Positions 22,741 to 34,902 of a stretch of 64,000 bases of DNA are shown here, piece after piece (position 1 is the stretch's first letter; each line of letters begins with the position of its first letter). This DNA comes from Arbacia lixula. Lineage: Eukaryota > Echinodermata > Echinoidea > Arbacioida > Arbaciidae. Both the position numbers and the translations under genes were made by a program. The notes under the pieces are model-generated. The model was not told the DNA's origin, did no database searches, and saw only the letters and a program-made list of their open reading frames with translations. The DNA is taken from positions 3,421,129-3,485,128 of the forward strand of contig OZ022581.1 in the NCBI GenBank assembly GCA_963669155.1, read 5' to 3'.

Positions 22741-25700
22741 AGCCATTCTCATGGTGTGACACCTCCGGCAAAGAGGTGGCCAGCCCTGGCATTTATAGAT
22801 CTACATGTGTTTAGTCTAATTTATTAGTATTATTTACACAGGGTAGTCCCTTCAGTGGTTACACAGTATTCTACCAGGGGCTATGTTTTGTAATTTTGAC
22901 ATTCAATACAACGCAAAATTGCTAATATGATTCCATTATCTTGCTTTACCATGGGGGAGTGCAGGCATCATACACCAGGGTTCTGTTGCATAAAACTTAC
23001 CAAATATGGTAACTTTGCTTCCAATGGCAATTTCTGTGAAAACCTTTAATTTCATTGGCTGCCAAGTGGTGTTACCATGGTAGTTACCATTGATGGCAGA
23101 GTTACCATTAATGGAAAGTTTTATGTAAAGGGGCTCAGGTGACACGTGGTAGCATCAATCTGCTCACAAGTGAACTTGGCATATGGGAGACAAGAAAGTG
23201 GCCTTTATGGACAGATGGTCTTTATAGACAGGTGCATGAACATGTTAACTGCTCAGAAGGGATTCAAGTCGAGTAGTCCCTTTAGACAGCTCAGTGGTCT
23301 TTACACACAGTAGTGTTGGTATATAGACAGGTTTGACTGAATTGTAACTTACCATCAGTGATGTGATTGTGCGGCACCGGCAGATATTGTTTCTCAAGGA
23401 GAGAGGATCTATTCATTCATACTGTAGAAAGAAAGCCTCTGCATCAGAGCTACCATTGGTTATAACTACTGTGGCAACAGTAACAATACTCAAAGCTCAT
23501 TGGCTCTTACCATGGTAGTTACGCATGTTATTAGCTGCAATAAATGAAAAGTCTATATGCAACGCGGCCCAATTCAGTGCTATATTTTTGCAAATCTCCA
23601 TCTAAACTCAACTGGAGTTGCCCAAAGTAAAAGGTGTGCTACTTACATGGAATATCATCATCCTTATGTTATTTTGTGTTTCAAATTTGGTGAAGGATAT
23701 TAAATCATCAACAGATCCTTTTTATAGGGACTTGGTCTTTGCAAGCTTCATGCAAAGGCTTCAGAGATATAAGAACAACTTGATATTGTTACTCACACTC
23801 AGGCTCAACTATTGCAATGTGTGTTGTTAAAATGAACAGGAAGACTGCCTGATATTATCAACAGTTACATGAAATGTAATCCTAATAGAATGTTTCATTA
23901 TTTGATTTAACATTCATTAACATTTTATTCACTATGAATAGGATCTAGGGTCATAGGGTCCCTTTTAAATGTTGTCCTTTAACACAAGACCATTTTTATA
24001 GTGATTGTATGAAGGATTAAACAGTGTTTTTGTTTAGTTCCTTATTTTTGCAGTTATATAGATTCCAAATGATAACTGGGAATCAAATTCCATTGAATTG
24101 ATTGAAATTAGTTTTCACATGTATAACATGAACTTTGTTAATAATATGTTATTTTTATTGACTAAATATTGCTTTAGGATCTCTGTTGGGTTTTTGGTGA
24201 AATATGTCTTTCATCAGTCAACTTCCACAAACGGGGCTTAATAATCTCAATAAGTGGTACGTACTATAAAACATTTCAAACTTTTGATTTGGAAATTATG
24301 CGAGTTTATAAGCCTTATGTAATTACAAGAAATAATTTGACAAATATTTGTATGTTACGAGTTTACACACTGAGGATATATCATAGTTCCTATTAATGGA
24401 TGTCGTTGTTTTTACAAAATTTAACTTGACATTTTATTGTGAGAGAAATTGAATGAGACTTCAAATTGCAACAATCTTCTCATTTAATTCCTGAGTTGTC
24501 TATAAAAAAAATATGATTTCTTCTTAACTGCATGTAGTATTCATACTACTTCTATGATAGATTCTATATGAAATGTCTAGTCTTCTTATCAGTAATATGA
24601 TGAGCAATTCAGATTAATCATATGAAATCTCAGATGTGTGTGAAATGTTCACGAAAAGTTTTTTAATGATATGATTCTTTCACAACTGAATGTAAGTATT
24701 CATACAGACTTTGTTAAAATATTATATATGAATTCTATATCATTGCATGTGTATCTTCTTTATCAATAAAAATCAATAAACATGAAATGTTCTGACACGT
24801 TTTAAATATTTATTACTAAGGTTCACCACACTTTAACTGGGAATATTCAACTGGAATTGTTTGGTAACTGATTTCTAACTGGTTTTCCAAATGGAACCAA
24901 TCGGATTTCAATGGTTTCAACTTGATTTTGATCCTGGATAGCCAAACCTGATGATACAAATCAATGTTAACACTATCTATTTATACCCAATTTACTTCTG
25001 TGTGTTTTAAACAAGGGTCTGGGAGCTACTTTCTCAAGTTGGATCAAGGGTTATAAAGTGTTTCATACCTTGCCATCAAGTTTAGCCTTTGATCACGGCC
25101 TCAGGGCTTAATGATTTCCAACCCGTCAGCGCTATACCCCACTAGCGCCTGGAACGAGACTAACCGCGCTAACCCCAGTGACAGAGCAGGCGAGGGGCGT
25201 AGTGGGTGAACAGCCAATCTTTCAGAGCGCCAGGAGTGTAGGCATTATAGTTACTCTTTTTAGGCGCAAGGGATACAACTGCTGCTCAGAGGATAAAAGG
25301 CGTGAAGGACAACCTACACCCACAATGAATGCCTTGTCAAAAGGCTAGATCTAGCTCCACACCCCCCCCCCCCCCCCCATCCTCTTCCGAGGCAATCTCT
25401 TATTTAACCCACGTACACCACGTCCTCTCATATTATGCCTATCATTTCCTACAGGATTTGTGTAATAACTGTGTATGTGTGTGTGTTTGTGTGTATGTAT
25501 GTGTGTCGTATGTGAGTGTGTGTGTATTGTGTGTGTGCGTGTGTGTGTGTGTGTATATATATGTGTGTGTGAATGTGTATATAAATTGTGCATGTGTGTA
25601 TGTATCCGTATTGAAATTGAAACCCTGGTCATGAACTGGTACCAGTTGTCAATTCAGATTCCAGTTGAAACAAAATAACCCAATTGGTATTATTGTTAGA

Positions 25701-26110
25701 CCATTAGATACCAATTGGTTGAGTCAATTAATTGACTTTTATTGAAACGGTGGAATCAACTGGTACCAGTGTGCATATTTTCCTGTCCCTCTCAGACCAG
25801 TGCGTGAGATATATGTTCATGGTGGGATTTTGTTTGCATTCTATTGGGCAATTACACCCTTTCTGTTTTTCAGATCCCAATGAGGAGGGGGGGGGGGGGG
25901 GGTAAACCCCTTAACCCCCTCTCCCCACCCAAGACATACACCACCAGTGGCCTACTTGTCTGAAATGATTCCCTCATATCGCTGAAACATGAATATGAAT
26001 ATAGTGTACTGTTACCTCCTTGAGGACTTTATTGTTTTAATGCGCACTAGCTGTTCTATTCTCCCATGAATGCAAGTCATGCTAGGAAAACTGGGTCAAA
26101 GAACGGCATT
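22741..26110. other. Non-coding DNA upstream of GSTO-C
   Basis: Collinear with 2-3440. No gene seen. Contains the TG microsatellite at 25471-25605, a C run at 25362-25378 and a G run at about 25886-25902. Confidence 0.6.
25471..25605 (+). repeat. TG microsatellite
   Basis: Shorter counterpart of 2703-2905, with an added TATATATG segment. Confidence 0.95.
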
Positions 26111-26119
26111 GCTTGTGAA

Positions 26120-26268
26120 TGTTACTACGACCAGTCTGTTCTGGTCTGTTCTTTCATCTAGGTCGTGTGGGGTGCATGCAATGTGTAGGAGGCTCAACAG
26201 GGTGCAGGTCTATGTGTAAAGCAGCATCTCTTCATTCTGGTTCAGGTCAACAATCTAAAGAAGTCAAC
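26120..26268 (+). promoter_or_regulatory. Putative promoter and 5' UTR of GSTO-C
   Basis: Counterpart of the GSTO-A promoter. Where A has TATAAAA this copy reads TGTAAAG (26215-26221), and where A has TGGCGTG this copy has TGGGGTG. The flanking phrases and the leader up to the ATG are otherwise nearly identical. Confidence 0.4.
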
Positions 26269-29200
26269 ATGTCACGGAAACATCTGAAAAGGGGTAGGAT
26301 ATCGCATTGTATTGCTGTCTGCTAATGGGATTTTAATGGCCCGCAGCCAGTGCAGTTGCAGCCAAGCAATACGGGGATTTCCCCCCCGGTAGTAACGGTT
26401 ACGGTCCCGAGTAACGGTGCGGTGCGGTACACTGTGCCTGAACTGACCCGCACCGATGCTTGGCTGCATATTAGCACACAGTATCCGATCAAAATGCCAT
26501 CGTTCTACACTATCCTTGATAATAGACCATTTTGGTTATGTATGCAAATATTATGGACGTCTTTCAAACAATACGTAAGTAATGGTAACCCCAATGCTTA
26601 TCTGACTGAGCCTCTGAGGTTTGAGTAGCAACAACTATTTTCAAAATGCATTCTACCGATTGATAGTCATGATAGTCCCAAGTAAATGACCAAGTAAAAC
26701 TAAAAGTACACGCGTTACTACGCAGTTGAATGGTCAGCAGAAAGAGTTTCTTTTGTTGTATGACATGTTTAACCCTAACCCTAAGCATGAGAGAGTATCA
26801 TACAATTTTGCGCCAAATATGTATATTTTGTTTATTTTTCATGGGGAGGGTAAAAAAGGAACTCTTACCTTAATGAGACCAGAGAGGTGTAAGGAATGGA
26901 GTCAGCACGAAGTGTAATTTATTCCTACAGCAGTCGTGTGCATTGATGTCACAATGGAATATTTTACGTGTTTGGCTCTTTGATCGAGGGAGATCCGCCG
27001 CCAAACAAGCATGACAAAATGTAGGATGCATTTTGAGGAATATATATTCTGTATGCGCAGAAGATTTCAGAACCACTACATGAACTGAAGTGCATGTGCA
27101 GTAGTATTACATGTTATAAAGATACGATTCTGTGAATTTCAGATTATATTGTTGCTTCGTTTTTGTGATAAAATGAGAATACTGTAGAAAACATGCCAGA
27201 GAAATGCCTCCATATCACACATTTCCGAATCATATTTCCTTAAAAATATCTTGTAAATCGTTTATTGAGTGTTTCATCTTTCATGGAAACAACCTCAATT
27301 TCGTGTGCGGAGGTGTCCGAAAAAGTTACGGACCAAATTCTTTCTATAATTTTTTCAAAGTTTCCCTTCGCTTACCCCAAAACTAATTCACAGTGTGTGT
27401 AAAAAGATCAGCAACGAGCTCCCAGCGAAGGCTGAACGGTTGGCATACTTCTCAAAACAGATTTTCTTTTGTTATTCAGAGGAAGGCACTACCTAATTAG
27501 AAATACAGCCAGTTGTTTAAAACACCTGAATGTCTTGGATTTTTATGAGGCGGCGGACCTCATAGATCAAAGGAAGTCAATCCGAGCGCAGTCCATCCAT
27601 GATAGGTCCATGATGAGACGTGGGTCCCCAGTGGGACAGGTTATTCATTGGCAGTAGGCCTATGCAGAAATATTGTGGAATGAACAGTCTGTCGTTGTTC
27701 AATGACCTCTGATGGTGAAAATGTGAAATGTTTGGAATTATAATGGATATTGTCAAATCACTTGGACATCTAACCTATACATGTAGTAGGCCTATAACTT
27801 GATTGAAGTTGAATGGAATATACCCTTCTTTAGGCGGACCAGTGGGAGGGGTCTGGGGGGGGGGGGGCATTATCAGTGTGTTTCTTTCTGCATGCATTCC
27901 AAAAAGATGATGCAATAATGAGTAGTCCTCTATGTTTTGTTTTGCTAATGTCTCTGTGGATAAACTTATACAAACAAAATGAAAATGAGAACAAAAATAT
28001 GCACCATGATCAAGAATAATTACAAATATTACAATTTGAAAAAATCCTGGGTACACTCATGAAACCATGCATATCTGGCTAGCCAAAATTACTTTCTTAT
28101 TTTTTTAATTTGTTTATTTTTTTAGAAGATTGTGGATTTTTTTTCTTCCCTTGTCTTGATAGGAGATGCTAACCCACCAGTGAACCCAGATGTTCTTCGG
28201 ATGTACAGCATGAGATACTGTCCCTTTGCAGAGCGCCCCCTTCTGGTTCTTGCAGCTAAAGGAATTGAGTGAGATATCAGAGAACTACAATATTAGTATC
28301 AACTGGTACCATTTGATTCCAGCATTTTAATTTCCATTTTGAAGCCAGCTGACCTACATGTAACTGCAACCGCATGATCTACCAGTTGGATTAATTGGTT
28401 TTTAACTGGAATCAAATGGTAAATTTGTGCCAGCTGACAACTGGTATTTTCAACAGGTCTCAACTGGTCTAATTATTACAGTGTGTCCCAGAAAAAAGGA
28501 AACCCGTCTTTGAAGGTCGATAACGTAATCATAAAATATATTATTATTATAAAAATGACAGCAATATTGAGAGTAAAGTATCTTCTTCCGTTTGGTACCA
28601 AATTCACAATGAATTATCCACGCATGACTGACTTCACAAAATTATAAGTGCTCAATGTCAGAAACGTTTTGCACAGAATAATGAATGTTGTTTGCACTAC
28701 GTTGATGCTTCCTTACAAATCTTGACCATTTGTCCTACGCAACTTGATTTTGACAATTATTTTTTAAACACCTGTTGCTCCTCAACGTATGACTCTTATC
28801 TATCATGTGAGGTGTCAAATGAAAGAAGAAACACCATGCTTTCTAATGATGTGTATGATATTCAATTATTTTCTTCAGTCAACTAGAGAAATAACACAGA
28901 ATCTCGGTTTCCTTTTTTCTGGGACACACTGTATATCAGTTGGGATAATGGGTCTCAACTGGAAATTAACTGGTAAACGTAACAGTAATGCCTACTGGTT
29001 TCGACTAGTATCAAGTGGTACATGATAATCCACCAGTATGGTTCTTTGGATTCAATTGGAATCAAATAGTAGATGTACCAATAAGGCCTACTGGTTTTAA
29101 CTGGTATCAAGTGGTTTACCGGTTAAAGTTGATATTCATAGAAAATCCAAAAATATAGTGATCCATATATCAATGGAAAGCTGAAAGTGTGTAGAAGTCA

Positions 29201-32200
29201 AATTTATTCATTATTTCGCTTATAAAATAACACAAAAGAAATAAAAACAGTTTTTATAATGCATCTCATAATGCTACGAACGCTGCCGTTTGCCGTCCGC
29301 GAAAAGAGCAATTTTTTGTGACGTAAGGTGAATGGGCACGTAAGCCATCTCCAGCCGCTACATTACGTGTTTTATACGTATAGCTCTAGTATATCGTCCT
29401 AACTAAAGATACCATTTAAGGCTATATTTCACTGTCTTTTAGATTTTTCTTGTTGGTAGCATTTGAGTAAGTCTTGCACAAATCTAAGAAAAATAATCTC
29501 AGCAATAATAAAGTAAGAAAAATGAAAATATTCTGACCTTTATCGGGAGGTTTTACATTGAAATACGAAGTCAAGTCTACTGAATTTAATACGAGCTGTC
29601 GTTCGGAAAAGTTAGTTTTCTTGCACTTGTACGTTTTGTAGAGGTTATGCCATCTAACGACCTTTCAATTAAGGCTTACAGATATCTTAAATAATGTTGA
29701 TAGAAGACTTGAGATAATATAATCTAGATATCAAACACTCTATAGACCCATTTATATTTTTCTCGAAAGATTTGTTGACGTTCAACGTCATACATACTGC
29801 AGTACGATTATGCACGCGCGCGTACGTCATTATAGCCCATGCATATCGCGACTGCATATCGTATGATATAGCCTTACTGGTGCATTCGCATTCCATGATT
29901 ACAATGCATGCTCGCGATCGCACACGTAGGTACACATGTATGGGTATTGCGCATTTTCCTTTCATCAACACTCTGCATCTGCTCATCGTTCGATATTTCT
30001 GCTCGCAACCTTCGACTGACAACAACTTTTGCATGTATGTACATTGTGTACTATACTTGTGGTCTCTTATTGCGCGAAATATAAACTGGTTTGTCAACAT
30101 GAACGGTATCATAGTACATGTACATGTACATGTCTGCATCGTAGTTTTAATCTTATACAATTTCATCAGGATTGTTGACAGAACAATCGAGTCCTGTTCT
30201 TTTTTCTGTTTCGTCCCAGCCGACCGGTAGCTAGCTCGATAGCGCTACATGCTACGGCTACGCTGAGCTACTGCACGGATCGGGCCCACGGTTATTGCAA
30301 ACTCGCGCACTAAGTTTTGGAAAAAATAAATACCCTCTAGTCTAAATCATTTCAACTACATACCAATTTTCGGTGCTGTTTGGATCAAGCCTGGCATGAT
30401 CCTGGTTGCCCCTTGGCCTAGCATCCCCGTAGTTTTCCATTTGTAGATCGAGATCGACATCTTCTTGAAGTTCAGGTTCTGGTTCATGCCGGTAAGCAAT
30501 ACCTACAGCGTCCGTAACAACACCATTCGTACTCGCAGCTCGAGCCTGTGGAGCGTTTGATTCATCATCAAAATCTCCCACTTCACCTTCATCGATTTCA
30601 CTATCTGGTCCACTACTAGAGCTAATACTCTCGTCTTCAAGTTCTTCTTCAAAATTGTCGATTTGAAAATCTAAATCGAGGTCCAACTCATCCATTGTTG
30701 AAGTCTAAAAAATAGTTCAGTTCGCGAAACGTAATTTGCTGTTCGGTACGTACACGAAAGCTGCACATGACCGATTGTCAAATGAAATCATGGACATTCA
30801 GTTACGTCATGCATAGTGGCCTATTTTACGGGACGTAAATTGGGCAGATTTCGAGAGGGAATTTGAGTAGTTTTTGTTTGGATATTTCTGCGCTCCTGGT
30901 TTGTTTTAAAATTTGGGATTAGCGTTATAATGATCATCAAGTCATAAACTTTACAATGATATCAAATTCAACCGTATTTAAAATCAATGAATATCAACTT
31001 TAAGTCTGCATGCCCTGATCACAGCTGATGATGATAACAGTGGTCAGCTTACTCCCGTTGGGAAACAAAACTATTTTCACAGGTCCCATTCATATTTGAA
31101 TTCATTATCCTTTATAAGAATGATTAAGTAGTTGATATCACCAAGACAAGGGCCCCAATGCATAAAACATACTATTAATGCTAAACATCAATAGCTTTTC
31201 ACTTTTCCAGAAAAGGTTTGTGAGGCTATGACTGAGATTTCATATCATAGGGGTATACTGCTGATTCCTGTCAAGTTTCATGAATTTTCCAAATGGGACA
31301 CCCTGTCTTTAAAGGAGAAGTTCACCATGAAATTATTTTGGTTTCAATAAAAAGAGACAAATGAAGGAAACATATGAGTGAAGGTTTGACGAATATCGGT
31401 CAAAGGAAAAGAAAGTTATTTGATTTTAAAGTTTTGATTTTGTGACGTCACGTGCGAGGTGCTCTCCCATATGTTGTGTACAAAATAAGTCGATAAATTG
31501 CTTTTTTCCCTGTTTTTGACAACGGAATGATTTTTTTTCATACAGGTATGTGTGTAAAAACGTATTTCTGATAATGTATCAAATGCACGAGTAAAAGGAT
31601 GCATATCTTTGTGAGAAAATGCACATTTTCGAAAAGTATTGTACACAACATATGGGAGAGCACCTCGCATGTGACGTCACAAAATCAAAACTTTAAAATC
31701 AAATAACTTTCTTTTCCTTTGACCGATTTTTGTCAAACCTTCACTCATATGTTTCTTTCATTTGCCTCTTTTTATTGAAACCAAAATAATTTCAGGGTGA
31801 ACTTCCCCTTTAAGATTGCCAGATAAAAGAAGGTGATTACTTATTACAGTATATCACTGTCGCTCCAGGTATGAGATTGTGAACTGTAACCTTGTGGACA
31901 AGCCTGAGTGGCTGCTGGAGAGGAATCCTGCAGGGAGAGTGCCTGTCCTGGAGTACAAGGGGCATGTCATCCCAGAGTCTCTGGTCATCAGTGACCTCCT
32001 GGAGGAACTCTTTCCTGAGAAGCCCCTGACAGCCAAGGATCCATTCCAGAGGGCCAAGGACAAGGTTGTGCTGGAGAAATTTGGCTCGGTAAGAAAAGCT
32101 AGTTTTTATGCCTCCGCCTGGTTCTAGGTTTTGGAGTGCATGGACACAACTGAGTCTGTTAACAACTATGTCTGGTACAACAGACTATACCCTAACCCCT

Positions 32201-34860
32201 GGCCTGTGCTTCTGGCCTCTTCTCCTGCCTATGTTCTAGGTTGTGGAGTGTATGAACACGACTGAGTCTACAAAGAAATTTTAGGCATACACCCAGTAGT
32301 AAGGATAGCGTGCTCCATCCTGTAAATGAACGAAAAACAAGTCAGACAAAAATCTTGGAACCAGACGGGATTTGAACCTGCAGTCTACTGCTTACCGGGC
32401 AGCGACTTAACCACGTGAACTATTTCTAGTTCACGGGTCAAGACACGACAACATGGAAACAAATACCCGAAAGAGTCTCATTTCATCTGACTCATTAATA
32501 TTCATGAGTAGTCCGCCGTAGGGACAATTTTTTTTTTCATTCATTTACAGGATGGAGCACGCTATCCTTACTACTGGGTGTATGCCTAAAATTTCTTTGT
32601 AAATTGAAATTACCCCAGAAAACCCTTTCACTAACAATTGAGTCTGTTCACAAATGTGTCTGTTAACTCAGACTACACCCTTTTGCTGTGACAGCAAGAG
32701 GGAAAAGGATGAAGCCTTGAGCTCTTGGAGCAAGAGAGGAGAAGATATCCATGCACGTCACAGCCTAGAAGTTGGGTACCAAGTGGCTGGATGACATTTT
32801 GTTTCAGAGATGTCTGTCCGTCCGTCCGAATATCGTAGTAACCCAATAACTTCAGTAATTGACCAAATCTCATTAGACTTGGTGCAATGGTTTAGTATGT
32901 CTGAAAATTTCATTGATTAGATTTTGGGTCATAGATGTCAAAGGTCACATATCAATGTCAAATCTTAATATTTCACTTGTTATGTGATAATTTGACCAAA
33001 CTTAACTAAATACAGAAAAACAGAAAGGTGGAGGTATACCAGTCGACTGCGTGCAGTCAAATTTCTCTATTTAATTGTATGGTCATGATTATGATGATAT
33101 TGATGTAACATTGTGGTGATTGGTGATGTTGATGACTGATGAGATGACAGTTTTGATGGTGGTGATGATAATTCATGATGGAGATCATGAAGATAAAAAT
33201 GATTCTGCTGATGATGATATACCCGTTGCTCATGTGATGTTTGGGCTTCGTGAGTCCTGGTCTAGTAAGGATGTCAACATTTGCCATGGAACTACAGTAA
33301 CCAAAGGGATGTGGCTTAAAGGAAATATCCTGTACTGGGAAGCCAAGAAAGCCCTCAAAAGATGATCGTGAGCAACCTTATTGCCAATGGTCTTAAAGTC
33401 ATGTATCATCCATTTTAGAAATTTTACTGAAAGTTATTTGCCCTCAAATGATCCACATTTGTAAAAAAAAAAATTATTGAATCACAAGCACTCTTTTATC
33501 ACTTGATACAAAATCAGAGTTTCTTCTGTTATTTCCTTGTTCTCCTGCGTACAGGTTATGGGAAGCATGTACAAGCATCGCCTCAATCCAGATGACGCAC
33601 AAATAAAGGAGAATTACACCAAGAGTCTCTGCTCTTTTGAGGCACTCTTGAAAGAGAGAAAATCACCGTTCTTTGGAGGCAAGTATCTCAGAATTCTCCC
33701 TATCGCATATAGCTCTCTGAATCTGAACGCGTGTGGCACTCTAATTTTTTTACCTTTTATTCTTGGGATATGAACTTCTGGTCCACAAACATTCTATAGC
33801 CATCATCTTGCTTGTGTCTTTTCATTCTTTCATTAGCCCGTCTACAATCAATGTTGAGGTAGGCAAAAACATCGCCGTGATTGATTGGTGGTTTTTTTTC
33901 AAGTCCTTCGTCCATGTAACAACCCTTCCATTTAGGTCAATTTATTGATACATGTATTACGAGGTTTACGAGGTTCGAAATTACAGAGTCGTTATAGTGT
34001 GAATTGAATACAATACATATCAAACTCTTACCGGAAGTATACATCCCAAGAGCAATCGATCACATATCGGTATCACGAGGTGATATCGCTTGATATTGGA
34101 TATATGAGATAGGGAGAATTATGGGGTGTAGTCAGGGTTTGAAATGAACAGTTGGGTATATTTCTTAAATTCTTAGCAGCATTAATGCAATATGAATGTG
34201 TATGGGGAAATAAGATCTTTTATTTTTACTTTCACTTGATTGTTACTTTCTATTGCTACCAGTCGTGCTTTTGATTCTCAGCCAGCAGGTATGCATTGTA
34301 TTATTGAGATCACTTTGCGGCTAATAATCAGGAAATTATTAAAGTGGATTGCTTCCTCAAATTCCTGTTCAGAAATCTGTTGTACTTTCCATGACAACAA
34401 TGACATGTTTTTTTTAAATTATTTCTGTTAGGTTTCAAGAATGTGTCTGCTAGTTGGTATCCCTTTCTTTCCATGTAGGACAGTTAATGTTGGAATAAGT
34501 ATTCTGACATTGTAGGTTGTATGTTTCAACCAGAAATCTGAGTTCTAAACGTCCTGTTTTAGCCAATATTTCATCAATAGTTCTTTAAGTTCATTTCATT
34601 GTGAGTTCTGGACATTTGCCATTGCACAGGCTTCCAGTCGTACTTTCAGCATTGCATCAAATGGCATGCCACCACAAAGTTGAAAGGGTTAAATAATGCA
34701 ATAGTTTTTACTTTGGTGTGCTGGGACCACACATGTCCAAGGGACTCCAATGGGAGTGGGGGGGGGGGGGGGGGCGCATAACACTTTTAAGGGGGCACAT
34801 GTTATTGATAGTACATTGTGAACACATATCTTGGTTCTGTACGCATGTACACATAGGCAA

Positions 34861-34902
<42 letters not shown>

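Noticed and set aside
29687-30230. Overlapping 150-160-codon frames on both strands inside the TTAA element
   Set aside because: They are rich in Cys, Thr and Tyr from CA/TG-like and ACATGT sequence, overlap each other, and have no recognisable domain.
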